From NCBI GenBank assembly GCA_902620525.1, contig CACNIK010000001.1, positions 1-64,000 on the forward strand: a stretch of 64,000 nucleotides of DNA, read 5' to 3'. The notes beneath the pieces are model-generated. The model did no database searches. It was not told the DNA's origin and saw only the letters and a list, made by a program, of their open reading frames with translations. This document shows, one piece after another, positions 28,682-37,824 of the stretch. The translations under genes were made by a program, and so were the position numbers. Position 1 is the stretch's first letter; the number at the start of each line of letters is the position of its first letter. Source of the stretch: an uncultured Pelagibacteraceae bacterium. GTDB lineage: Bacteria > Pseudomonadota > Alphaproteobacteria > Pelagibacterales > Pelagibacteraceae.

Positions 28682-29146
28682 ATGCAAGTAATTTTATTAG
28701 AAAATATCGCAAAACTTGGAAAAATTGGCGAGCTAGTTAATGTAAAAAATGGTTTTGCCAGAAACTACTTATTAAAGAAAAATAAAGCTTTAAGGGCAAA
28801 TAAAGAAAATATTGAACTAGTAAATAAAAACAAATCTGAATTAACTAAGAAAAATGCGGAAATAAAAAATAAATTTTTTGAAAAAGCAAATAAAATTAAG
28901 AATAAAAATATTAAAGTTTACAAGGCAATAAAAGAAAACGGAGATTTATATGCATCAATTAAACCAAAAGAAATCTCAAAAATTATTTTTGATGAACTTA
29001 AAACTGAAATTGGACCTTCAGAAATTATAATAAAAAAAGAAATAAATAAAATCGGTCAATTTGATATTAATATAATTCTTCATTCTGAGGTTCAGACAAA
29101 GATTTCCCTTAAAGTAGAAAAATTAGATAAGCTTCAAGAAAAGTAA
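28682..29146 (+). CDS. rplI: 50S ribosomal protein L9
   Basis: At 154 aa: N-terminal domain MQVILLENIAKLGKIGEL with VKNGFARNYLL, then a long lysine-rich connecting helix (about 40-75) and a C-terminal rRNA-binding domain. L9 is the third gene of the ribosomal operon; dnaB follows after 74 bp. Confidence 0.97.
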   Translation: MQVILLENIAKLGKIGELVNVKNGFARNYLLKKNKALRANKENIELVNKNKSELTKKNAEIKNKFFEKANKIKNKNIKVYKAIKENGDLYASIKPKEISKIIFDELKTEIGPSEIIIKKEINKIGQFDINIILHSEVQTKISLKVEKLDKLQEK

Positions 29147-29220
29147 TTTTTTCCACAGGTTGAAAAAAAGGTGTGTAAGTTAAAGTTTAAAATACCTCAA
29201 TTTTTTATACTATCTAATTT
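29147..29220 (+). promoter_or_regulatory. Gap before dnaB with a DnaA-box-like sequence
   Basis: Directly after the rplI stop, TTTTCCACA (29149-29157) matches 8 of 9 bases of the bacterial DnaA box TTATCCACA. It is a single copy. The rest of the gap is A/T-rich with no clear promoter at standard spacing. A single near-match can arise by chance. Confidence 0.25.
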
Positions 29221-30645
29221 ATGGAAAAGCTAGATATTAAGAAAAATCATCAAAAAAATCAGGAAATTCCATCTAACGTTGAAGCAGAGCAGCATTTGTT
29301 AGGTTCTGTTTTAGTTAATAACGATATCATTGATGAAATAGCAAATATTATTAATTCTGAAAAGTTTTACGACCCTATACACATAAAAATTTATGAAGTT
29401 ATTGAAAATCTTAATAATAAGGGAATGATTGCTAACCCAATTACACTAAAAAATTATTTTGAAAAGAACCAGGGCTTAGATGATGTAGGAGGAGTAGAAT
29501 ACTTAGTTAGATTAACTAGATTTTCTTCTTCCGTAAAACAAGCTATAGATTATGCAAAAATTGTACACGAAAATTTCGTCAAGAGAGAACTTATCCAAAT
29601 TTCTAATCAAATTAAAGACGATTCCATAAACTCTGAGGATGACAAATCATCAGATTTAATAATAGAGGATGCAGAAAAACTATTATTTGATTTAGCTGAA
29701 AGAGGTTCTTTTTCTCAATCTTTTGTAAAATTTAATTTAGCTTTAGATCAATCAATAAATATGGCTGAACAAGCTATGAAGAATGATCAAGGTATTGTTG
29801 GTGTTCCTACAGGTCTGACAGATTTAGATGAAAAGTTGGGGGGATTACATAAATCTGATTTAGTAATTATAGCTGGACGTCCCTCTATGGGTAAAACCGC
29901 TTTAGCAACAAACATTGCTTATCATGCAGCTAAAAATATACAATTAAAAGGAACGAAATCTTCAGTTGCTTTTTTCTCGTTAGAAATGTCATCGGAACAA
30001 CTTTCCACAAGAATTTTGTCTGAACAATCTCGTATAAAATCAAATGATATTAGACGAGGAAAAGCTACAGAGGAGGAGCTTGGTAGATATATTGAAACAT
30101 CAAGAGATATTTATGACTTGCCATTATATATTGATGAAACTCCAGCGATTACAATATCTACTTTGAGTAATAGAGCAAGAAGAATAAAAAGATTATTTGG
30201 TCTTAATTTAATAGTGGTTGATTATATCCAATTAATGAGGACTAGCTCGAAGAGAAACGATGGAAGAGTTCAAGAAATATCTGAAATTACTCAGGGCTTA
30301 AAGGCTTTAGCAAAAGAGTTGAGTGTTCCTGTATTGGCTCTATCTCAATTATCAAGAGCTGTTGAACAAAGAGATGATAAAAAACCACAATTAGCAGACT
30401 TAAGAGAATCAGGTTCAATAGAGCAAGACGCTGACGTCGTATTATTTGTTTTTAGAGAGGAATATTATGAAGAAAAAAAACAGCCTAAACTTGGTTCTAT
30501 TGAACATGCTGAATGGCAGTCAAAAATGAGTGATATAGCAGGTTTAGCAGAAATATTAATTGGTAAACAAAGGCACGGACCCACTGGAAATATTCAAGTA
30601 GAATTTGAGGGAATGTACACAAAATTCAAAGATTTGAAATCTTAA
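29221..30645 (+). CDS. dnaB: Replicative DNA helicase DnaB
   Basis: Hexameric helicase of the replication fork. At 474 aa: N-terminal primase-interacting domain (IPSNVEAEQHLLGSVL at about 16-31), Walker A IAGRPSMGKTALATN, Walker B LIVVDYIQLM, and QLSRAVEQRDDKKPQLADLR. No intein. A likely A/T-rich terminator overlaps its stop codon. Confidence 0.97.
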   Translation: MEKLDIKKNHQKNQEIPSNVEAEQHLLGSVLVNNDIIDEIANIINSEKFYDPIHIKIYEVIENLNNKGMIANPITLKNYFEKNQGLDDVGGVEYLVRLTRFSSSVKQAIDYAKIVHENFVKRELIQISNQIKDDSINSEDDKSSDLIIEDAEKLLFDLAERGSFSQSFVKFNLALDQSINMAEQAMKNDQGIVGVPTGLTDLDEKLGGLHKSDLVIIAGRPSMGKTALATNIAYHAAKNIQLKGTKSSVAFFSLEMSSEQLSTRILSEQSRIKSNDIRRGKATEEELGRYIETSRDIYDLPLYIDETPAITISTLSNRARRIKRLFGLNLIVVDYIQLMRTSSKRNDGRVQEISEITQGLKALAKELSVPVLALSQLSRAVEQRDDKKPQLADLRESGSIEQDADVVLFVFREEYYEEKKQPKLGSIEHAEWQSKMSDIAGLAEILIGKQRHGPTGNIQVEFEGMYTKFKDLKS

Positions 30646-30671
30646 ATGAAATAATTTTTTTCATTTTTTTC
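30643..30671 (+). terminator. Possible A/T-rich terminator after dnaB
   Basis: AAATGAAA (30644-30651) and TTTCATTT (30659-30666) form an 8-bp hairpin with a 7-base loop, followed by more T residues. The left arm includes the last two bases of the dnaB stop codon. The stem is weak (two G:C-type pairs at most), so it may only attenuate read-through to the next gene. Confidence 0.35.
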
Positions 30672-30699
30672 AATTTTAAGATATATCATTTATTAGTCT

Positions 30700-33180
30700 A
30701 TGTTTTTAAAACTTTATAGTAAGTTGATTTCAGATTTCCATAAATTTACATTATTATTAATCGCAATTATTATTTTAATATCATTTTATTTTTCAAAAAA
30801 TTTCAATTTGGACGCTTCATCTGATGCTTTATTATTAGAAGGGGATAAAGATTTAAAGTATCTACGGGAAATTAACAACAGATATGGATCAAAGGATTTT
30901 CTTTTTTTAACCTACTCTCCAGTAACCAAATTTTCTGACGAAGACACAATAATAAATATTCAGCTACTTAAATCAAAAATAGAAAAACTATCTTGGGTTG
31001 ATAGTGTTATTTCTATTATAGACGTTCCATTGCTCAAAAGCAGTGATGAGCCTTTAATGGAAAGATTAAAAAATTACAAAACTCTTTCTTATCCTAATAT
31101 TGACAAAAATCGTGCATTCCAAGAGATACTCAACAGTCCAATATATAGAGATTATGTAGTAAGCAAGGACGGTAGAACCTCCGGAATTGTAATTTATTTA
31201 AAGAAAGATGAGAGACTCAACGAATTTATACAATTAAAGGAAAAATATTTTTTTGAGAAAAAAGAAAAAAAACAAAATGATTTAGAGAAAAAAAAATATA
31301 AAGAATTTTTAAATGAATATGAAAACTATAAAAACTTATATAATAAAAGAAATCATCAAAACATTTCAGAGATAAGGGAAATCATAAATAAATATGGTGA
31401 AAATGCTAAAATTTATTTAGGAGGCATTCCTATGATAGCTGATGATATGATGAGTTATATTAAAAGTGATATTTTAGTTTTTGGTACTGGAGTTTTTATT
31501 TTTATAATTTTTACTCTTTGGTTCATATTTAGAAATTTAAAATGGGTTATGATGCCTTTATTGGGTTGTGCAACTTCTGTAATTATAATGATAGGATTAT
31601 TAGGTTTGGTTGGATGGAAAGTAACAGTGATATCATCCAACTTTATTGCGCTAATGCTTATTTTAAATATGGCAATGAACATACATGTTACCGTAAGATT
31701 TTTACAATTAAAAAAAGAATACCCTAATTTATCAAAAACAGATGCCGTGCTTAAAGCTAGCTGTAAAATGATGTTGCCAATTCTTTACACTGTATTGACA
31801 ACTATTTGTGCCTTCCTTTCATTAATTTTTAGCGGAATAAAGCCCATCATCGATTTCGGGTGGATGATGACTTTAGGATTAATAGTTTCTTTATTTGTTA
31901 CCTTTCTTCTTTTACCTTGTTTACTAAATATTTTTTCTTCAGATAATGAAATAAGTGTTCAAAGCACAGAAAAATCTTTAATCACAAACATTCTCGGTTC
32001 TATAGCAAAACAAAATAATAATTTTATTTTTGGAACTACACTCATAATTATTTTTGTAAGTGTTTTTGGAATATTTAAATTGGAGGTGGAAAATAGTTTT
32101 ATTAATTATTTTAAAAAAGATACTGAAATTTACAAAGGTATGAAAAAAATTGACGAGGATTTAGGCGGAACTACTCCTTTAAATATAATTTTAAAATTTC
32201 CTACAAAACAAATTAAAGAAAAGGAGGATGATGAATTTTCTGAATGGGATGAGGATGTAGAGAATAAAGAAGATAAATCTAAATATTGGTTTACTAGAGA
32301 TAAAATGGATAAAATCCTAAAAGTCCATAATTATTTGGACTCTTTACCAGAAGTCGGAAAAGTTCTATCGTTTGGATCTATATTGCGAGTTGCTGAAGAT
32401 TTAAATAAGAAAGAACTACAAAGTTTAGAGATAGCGGTTTTATATAGTAAAATTCCAGAAGAAATTAAAAAAGAAATTATTTCTCCTTACATCTCAGTTG
32501 AGGATGATGAGGCAAGAATTAGTATCAGAATAAGAGACTCATTAGAAAATCTTAGAAGAGATGATTTAATCAACAAAATTAATAGTGAACTTAATACTAA
32601 ATTAGGATTCAAAAAAGAAGATTATAAACTAGCCGGCGTTCTAATTTTATTTAATAACTTACTACAAAGTTTGTTTAAATCTCAAATTCTTACGCTTGGT
32701 ATAGTAATGCTTGGTATTTTTACAATGTTTTTCATATTATTTAGAAATATAACTTTATCTTTGATCGGTGTAGTTCCAAACTTCATAGCAGCCTTTTTTA
32801 TATTAGGTATAATTGGTTTAATGAAAATTCCGTTGGATATGATGACAATTACAATTGCCGCAATAACTATTGGAATAGCGGTGGATAATAGTATTCATTA
32901 TATTTATAGATTTAAGGAAGAATTTAAAAAAATTAGAAACTACAAAAATACGCTAGATAGATGCCATAGCACAGTGGGTATTGCAATTTTAAATACTTCG
33001 ATAACGATAGTTTTTGGTTTTTCAATTTTAGTTTTATCTAATTTTATTCCCACAATTTATTTCGGTGTATTTACTGGAATAGCAATGTTATTTGCCATGA
33101 TTTCAGTTTTAACTTTGCTTCCTTCATTATTGTTAATTTACAAACCCTTTGGAGATGAAGCTGAAAATCTCAAAATATGA
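30700..33180 (+). CDS. MMPL/RND-family membrane transporter
   Basis: An 826-aa exporter with two repeats, each one membrane segment, a large extracytoplasmic domain and a block of five segments. First anchor about 17-32; membrane blocks about 255-405 and 655-815. GIAVDNSIHYIYRF in the second block matches the conserved acidic position of sterol-sensing/MMPL domains, and the first block has the SNFIALMLILNMAMNIHVTVRF equivalent. Highly charged inserts (about 180-215 and 505-530) are unusual. Related proteins move lipids or hydrophobic compounds; the substrate is unknown. It lies where alr and radA are often found in alphaproteobacteria, and cvpA overlaps its end by ATGA. Confidence 0.85.
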   Translation: MFLKLYSKLISDFHKFTLLLIAIIILISFYFSKNFNLDASSDALLLEGDKDLKYLREINNRYGSKDFLFLTYSPVTKFSDEDTIINIQLLKSKIEKLSWVDSVISIIDVPLLKSSDEPLMERLKNYKTLSYPNIDKNRAFQEILNSPIYRDYVVSKDGRTSGIVIYLKKDERLNEFIQLKEKYFFEKKEKKQNDLEKKKYKEFLNEYENYKNLYNKRNHQNISEIREIINKYGENAKIYLGGIPMIADDMMSYIKSDILVFGTGVFIFIIFTLWFIFRNLKWVMMPLLGCATSVIIMIGLLGLVGWKVTVISSNFIALMLILNMAMNIHVTVRFLQLKKEYPNLSKTDAVLKASCKMMLPILYTVLTTICAFLSLIFSGIKPIIDFGWMMTLGLIVSLFVTFLLLPCLLNIFSSDNEISVQSTEKSLITNILGSIAKQNNNFIFGTTLIIIFVSVFGIFKLEVENSFINYFKKDTEIYKGMKKIDEDLGGTTPLNIILKFPTKQIKEKEDDEFSEWDEDVENKEDKSKYWFTRDKMDKILKVHNYLDSLPEVGKVLSFGSILRVAEDLNKKELQSLEIAVLYSKIPEEIKKEIISPYISVEDDEARISIRIRDSLENLRRDDLINKINSELNTKLGFKKEDYKLAGVLILFNNLLQSLFKSQILTLGIVMLGIFTMFFILFRNITLSLIGVVPNFIAAFFILGIIGLMKIPLDMMTITIAAITIGIAVDNSIHYIYRFKEEFKKIRNYKNTLDRCHSTVGIAILNTSITIVFGFSILVLSNFIPTIYFGVFTGIAMLFAMISVLTLLPSLLLIYKPFGDEAENLKI

Positions 33181-33722
33181 GTAATTTTTTTGACAGTTTT
33201 ATTGATAGAGTAAATTTATTTGATGTTTTTGTTTTGTTAATTTTTATTTATTGCATTCTGCAATGTTTTGTAAAAGGTTTCTCTCTAAGTCTAATTTCTT
33301 TTATGAAATGGGTTATTTCTACTGTTGTGACTATTATTCTAGTACCAAAGTTTCAGCCTACCGTAAGTGAATATATAGAATCAGAATTTATTAACAACGT
33401 AGGATTAGGTATAGCAATTTTTATTATTACTCTTTTTTCAATAATTGTTATTGGAAAAACCTTAGGTAAAGCAGTAACTTGGACAGGAGTCGGATCTATA
33501 GATAAAACTTTTGGTATGTTATTTGGTGTTTTTAAAGGTTACGTAGTTTCGGTGTGTATATTTTCTATATTAAATTGGTTTTATCCCTTACAAAATTGGG
33601 GTATATCAGCTGAGGACGCTATTTCTTTTGATTTAATTAAAAAAGGAAGTGAAATTTTGATAGAAGAGTTTCCATCTAAAGAAGATTTCATAGATACAAA
33701 GGAAAAAATTGAAAAAATTTAA
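33177..33722 (+). CDS. cvpA: CvpA family membrane protein
   Basis: A 181-aa inner-membrane protein with four hydrophobic segments (about 15-37, 42-58, 74-98, 112-135) and the family start FIDRVNLFDVFVLLI. CvpA is named for colicin V production; it has been linked to envelope stress, but its activity is not known. It precedes purF as in E. coli and most Proteobacteria, with a 14-base overlap. Confidence 0.9.
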   Translation: MSNFFDSFIDRVNLFDVFVLLIFIYCILQCFVKGFSLSLISFMKWVISTVVTIILVPKFQPTVSEYIESEFINNVGLGIAIFIITLFSIIVIGKTLGKAVTWTGVGSIDKTFGMLFGVFKGYVVSVCIFSILNWFYPLQNWGISAEDAISFDLIKKGSEILIEEFPSKEDFIDTKEKIEKI

Positions 33723-35160
33723 ACCAGATAAATTGAGAGAAGAGTGTGGAGTTTTTGGTATCTCGAAACACGAGGATGCAGCTAGATTGGTTGCATTAGG
33801 ACTACATTCGTTACAGCATAGAGGGCAAGAAGGTTGTGGTATTGTATCTTTTGATGGTAAAAGTTTTCATTCTGAAAAACGTCAAGGTTTAGTTGGTGAT
33901 CATTTTACAAATATTGAAACAATAAAAAAATTACCAGGAAATTCAGCTATAGGCCATAATAGATATTCTACAACTGGTGAAACATCTTTAAGGAATATTC
34001 AACCCTTCTTTGCTGATTTATATCATGGAGGTTTAAGTATTGCACATAACGGAAACTTAACAAATGCTATTACTTTAAGAAACGATCTTGTTAAAAATGG
34101 ATCAATATTTAGAACTACAAGTGATACTGAAACAATTGTTCAATTAATTGCTCAATCAAATAGAGAAAAGATATTAGATAAGATTACTGAAACCTTATTT
34201 AAAATTCAAGGTGGTTATGCACTTGTTATACTTACAAATAAAAAGTTGATTGGTATAAGAGATCCTTTGGGAATAAGACCACTTGTAATTGGAAAATTAG
34301 GAAGTTCTTACATATTTGCATCTGAAACATGTGCATTAGATATTGTGGATGCTAAATTTATTAGGGAAGTTGAAAATGGAGAAATAGTAGTAATAGAAGA
34401 TAATGAAATTAAAAGTTTTAAACCTTTCAATAAAATTAAGTCTAGGCCATGTGTGTTTGAATATATTTATTTTGCCAGACCAGATAGTATACTTAGTGGT
34501 GAGTGTGCATATGAATATCGTAAAAGATTAGGCGAAGAATTAGCTAAGGAGACTGGAGTAGAAGCAGATATAATAGTTCCAGTTCCAGACTCCGGGGTTC
34601 CAGCGGCAATTGGATACTCTCAATCCTCTAAAATTAAATTTGAGTTAGGTCTCATACGAAATCATTATGTTGGTAGAACTTTCATCGAACCAACACAAAA
34701 TATAAGAAGTTTTGGGGTAAAACTTAAATTAAGTTCTACAAAAAGTATCTTGAAAAATAAAACTATAATTTTGATTGATGACTCTTTAGTTCGTGGCACA
34801 ACATGCAATAAAATAGTCAAAATGCTCTATAAAGCTGGAGCAAAAAAAGTTCATGTAAGAATTGCTTGTCCAGAGATTAAATATCCTGATTTTTATGGTG
34901 TAGATATGCCAACAAAAAAAGAGTTGCTATCTAGTAATAAAAATAAAAATGAGATCAGTGATTATTTAGGTGCTGCAAGCTGTAATTTTTTGAGTGTAGA
35001 TGGTTTGTATAAAGCTTTATTAAAAGAAAAAAGAAATAATAGCTATCCTCAATTCAGCGATCATTACTTTACTGGGGACTATCCTATAAAAGCTTTGGAC
35101 AAATTAGGAAATGAAAAAATTACTCAACTTTCACTTTTGAGTAATAAATCTAGCTCTTAG
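33709..35160 (+). CDS. purF: Amidophosphoribosyltransferase
   Basis: First committed step of purine synthesis: PRPP plus glutamine to phosphoribosylamine. At 483 aa: glutaminase nucleophile Cys13 in EECGVFGIS, HSLQHRGQEGCGI, IGHNRYSTTGE, and the PRPP loop IILIDDSLVRGTT. No ATG precedes the active-site cysteine; TTG at 33709 is the best start and implies a 12-residue propeptide removed to expose the cysteine, or TTG 33733 with a shorter one. Its stop TAG shares TTAG (35157-35160) with the bamB-like stop on the other strand. Confidence 0.95.
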   Translation: MKKFKPDKLREECGVFGISKHEDAARLVALGLHSLQHRGQEGCGIVSFDGKSFHSEKRQGLVGDHFTNIETIKKLPGNSAIGHNRYSTTGETSLRNIQPFFADLYHGGLSIAHNGNLTNAITLRNDLVKNGSIFRTTSDTETIVQLIAQSNREKILDKITETLFKIQGGYALVILTNKKLIGIRDPLGIRPLVIGKLGSSYIFASETCALDIVDAKFIREVENGEIVVIEDNEIKSFKPFNKIKSRPCVFEYIYFARPDSILSGECAYEYRKRLGEELAKETGVEADIIVPVPDSGVPAAIGYSQSSKIKFELGLIRNHYVGRTFIEPTQNIRSFGVKLKLSSTKSILKNKTIILIDDSLVRGTTCNKIVKMLYKAGAKKVHVRIACPEIKYPDFYGVDMPTKKELLSSNKNKNEISDYLGAASCNFLSVDGLYKALLKEKRNNSYPQFSDHYFTGDYPIKALDKLGNEKITQLSLLSNKSSS

Positions 35161-36485
35161 TTAACTTTATAAATTTTATTAGATTTGTTGATAAATATCA
35201 TTTCTTTCTCATAAAAAATTATGTCACTAAATATTTCGAATGGATTTTTTTTTATTGACTCAATTTTTATATTATTTTGTAAATTTATCTCAATAAAATA
35301 AGAATTTTCAGAAATTAGTAATAATTTATTCCCTGTAAGATAAATATGGTTGATTTTTTTTATTTTTCTTTTCAAATTTTTTTGAAATTCTTCTGTAATT
35401 AAAGAAAATATACTTTTAGAAAATTTAATTTGACCTGTGTCTTTATTTATAAATATTAAATAGTTGTCTTTGTTGACAGTAAAAATCGTATTTCCTGAAA
35501 TTATAGGGGACAAATTTGATTTTATATTTAAATCCCAGATTTTAGCACCGTTTAAATTAATTAGTGAAATATTATCTTTATTAGAAACTATTATTTTATC
35601 ATTCAAAACAGTAATTGGATTTCCTTTATAAATTATCTCACTTTCTTGTTTAAAATTTATTATCCAATTAATACTTTTATTATTAAAAAAATTTAAAGAA
35701 TACAATATCCCGCTTGTAGACATAAATAGTACATTATTATTATTATCTAATGCTAGGTTACTTTCAAATTTAGACACAGCTTGCGAGGGTTCTGTATAAA
35801 GTTCATCAATCTTATTTCCATTCATCATATTTATCATAATCACTTTATTTTTCTCGTCTGATAAAAATAATGTTTCATTAATAATTTTTAAATTTGATCT
35901 AAAAGGAATTAAAAAATTCTTTGCCCAAATTATTTTATTTTGCTTATAGTCTATCGAATAAATATAACCGAAATTATCAACTGCAATAATAATATTTTTT
36001 TTAACTATTAGATTAATTTCTTTTTTGAACTTTTTTAATTTTTTTTTATAAAAATTATACTTAAAAAGTAATTTATTTTCTTTTAAAGAAAAAACTCCTA
36101 TATTCCCCTTCGAATCTGAAAAAAATAAATTATTTTTATAAATTAAAATATTTTTATTTATTTTTGCATTAGAAATTTTTGCGAGTTTTTGATAATTTCC
36201 AGAGTTTAAAAATACAGCATTGTTAATACTATTTGACTTATTCTGAAATCTTTGACTCCACTCACTATAATTTTTTGGCTTATCTATTTTAATTTTTTGC
36301 TCAAGTAATAGATTTATTTCCTCAATTTTATTATTTTGTTTTTTAAAAATAAATTCTGTATTCTGTGTAGTAATATTTTCTTTTTTTGCAATCTGGTTAC
36401 TTCCAGTCCAAATTCCAGTCTTATTATCAAAAGAACAACTATTAATTAAAAAAAGAGAAATAATTAAATAATTAATTTTATTCAT
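35157..36485 (-). CDS. bamB: BamB-like outer-membrane lipoprotein with PQQ-type beta-propeller
   Basis: Lipobox LINSC with lipidated Cys17 after a short signal sequence, then repeated beta-propeller blades (for example NNLFFSDSKGNIGVFSLKENK and GNTIFTVNKDNYLIFINKDTG). At 442 aa and directly after a YfgM-like gene it fits BamB, the propeller subunit of the beta-barrel assembly machine. Sequence is very Lys/Asn/Ile-rich, so blade detection is approximate. The EngA/Der GTPase gene that follows bamB in many Proteobacteria is not here; the convergent purF end is. Confidence 0.78.
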   Translation of the reverse strand: MNKINYLIISLFLINSCSFDNKTGIWTGSNQIAKKENITTQNTEFIFKKQNNKIEEINLLLEQKIKIDKPKNYSEWSQRFQNKSNSINNAVFLNSGNYQKLAKISNAKINKNILIYKNNLFFSDSKGNIGVFSLKENKLLFKYNFYKKKLKKFKKEINLIVKKNIIIAVDNFGYIYSIDYKQNKIIWAKNFLIPFRSNLKIINETLFLSDEKNKVIMINMMNGNKIDELYTEPSQAVSKFESNLALDNNNNVLFMSTSGILYSLNFFNNKSINWIINFKQESEIIYKGNPITVLNDKIIVSNKDNISLINLNGAKIWDLNIKSNLSPIISGNTIFTVNKDNYLIFINKDTGQIKFSKSIFSLITEEFQKNLKRKIKKINHIYLTGNKLLLISENSYFIEINLQNNIKIESIKKNPFEIFSDIIFYEKEMIFINKSNKIYKVN

Positions 36486-37048
36486 TCGTTTATAATATTT
36501 TCGAATTCTTTAGCTTTATTAAATTCACCCTTTGATAAGTAATATTTTTTAATATAATCTGAAACAGTTTCTTTCCACAATGAGTTTGATTTTAAAATAG
36601 GTTTTAAATTATTCAAAAGTTCATTTTCTTTAATATTGTCTCCTATAAAAACTACTTTTTTAAAAATGAATAAATTTTTAGTTTCAGTGTCTAATTTATT
36701 ATTTGAAATAATTTCATCAAAGAAGGATAAGACTTTTTTCTTATCTTTAATTAATTCATTGTCAATAATTAGATTTAATGCTGATGGTGAATAAAATTTA
36801 TTCTTTTTTGAAATAAGATCCTCTAATATTTTTAATGCTTCATTCGGGTTATTCTTTTCTATATGAATTTTAGCACTATTATATTTTTCAGATATTATAA
36901 CAAGTTGTTTTTTTTTATATTCATTAAAAATGATTAAAGCAAAAATTATTAAAAGTAATGTGATAACAATTAAAATTAGTTTTTTTTTATTTTTATTGAA
37001 AAATTCATTAAAACTAAACTTAGATTTATTTACAGTTTCATAACTCAT
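36482..37048 (-). CDS. YfgM-like membrane-anchored TPR protein
   Basis: About 188 aa from ATG 37048 (MSYETVNKSKFSFNEFF). N-terminal cytoplasmic segment, one membrane helix (about 24-44) and a periplasmic helical repeat domain with NPNEALKILEDLISKKNKF as the clearest TPR-like unit. In E. coli YfgM lies before BamB and works with the SecYEG-associated chaperone PpiD; the same order is seen here. A TTG six bases upstream would overlap panB. Overlaps the bamB-like gene by ATGA. Confidence 0.75.
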   Translation of the reverse strand: MSYETVNKSKFSFNEFFNKNKKKLILIVITLLLIIFALIIFNEYKKKQLVIISEKYNSAKIHIEKNNPNEALKILEDLISKKNKFYSPSALNLIIDNELIKDKKKVLSFFDEIISNNKLDTETKNLFIFKKVVFIGDNIKENELLNNLKPILKSNSLWKETVSDYIKKYYLSKGEFNKAKEFENIINE

Positions 37049-37050
37049 AA

Positions 37051-37824
37051 TCAAAAGCTATTTTTTCCCTGTGGAAATTTATTTGATTTTACTTCCTTAT
37101 CAAATTGTTTTATCGCTTTATCAATAGTTTTTTGTAAGTTTGCATATTTTTTTACAAATTTAGGATAAAAGCCACTTAAACCCAACATATCATCGGTAAC
37201 TAAAATTTGCCCATCACACATTTTTGAAGAACCAATTCCTATTGTGGGAATTTTAAGAGATTTAGTGATTTTTTGAGCTGTTTTTTTTTCGATACATTCT
37301 AAAACTATAGAAAATGCACCAGCTTTCTCAATTTTCTTCGCATTCTTAATTAAATTATTTTGTTCAAATTTGTTTTTACCTTCAACCTTAAATTTTTTTT
37401 TATATTGTGGAGTAAAACCAATATGTCCCATTACATTTATTTTTGATTTTTTAAAAGCTTTTACAATATTTAAATTAAACGAGTTATTTTCAATTTTTAT
37501 TGCATCACATTTGGTCTCTTTTAATATTTTTCTCGCATTTTTGATAGCTTGTTTTGGTCTTGTGTAACTATCCTTAGGCATATCAACAACAACTAAAGAT
37601 TTTTTTGCCCCTAGTGCTACTGATTTTGCGTGATTAATCATAGTTTGTAGTTTTAATTCATGTGTTGTCTTATTTCCATACAATACATTTGCTAAAGAAT
37701 CTCCTACTAAGATTAAATCACAATATTTATCCAAAATTTTTGATATTGATTTTGAATAAGAGGTCAAACAAACAATTTTTCTTTTATTTTTTTTATTTAA
37801 AAATTTTTTTATTTTTACTTTCAT
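37051..37824 (-). CDS. panB: 3-methyl-2-oxobutanoate hydroxymethyltransferase
   Basis: First step of pantothenate synthesis: adds a hydroxymethyl group from methylene-THF to ketoisovalerate. At 257 aa: CLTSYSKSISKILDKYCDLILVGDSLANVLYG, VVDMPKDSYTRP, MGHIGFTPQ, and GIGSSKMCDGQILVTDDMLG. panC is not adjacent. Its start overlaps the guaA stop by one base. Confidence 0.94.
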   Translation of the reverse strand: MKVKIKKFLNKKNKRKIVCLTSYSKSISKILDKYCDLILVGDSLANVLYGNKTTHELKLQTMINHAKSVALGAKKSLVVVDMPKDSYTRPKQAIKNARKILKETKCDAIKIENNSFNLNIVKAFKKSKINVMGHIGFTPQYKKKFKVEGKNKFEQNNLIKNAKKIEKAGAFSIVLECIEKKTAQKITKSLKIPTIGIGSSKMCDGQILVTDDMLGLSGFYPKFVKKYANLQKTIDKAIKQFDKEVKSNKFPQGKNSF

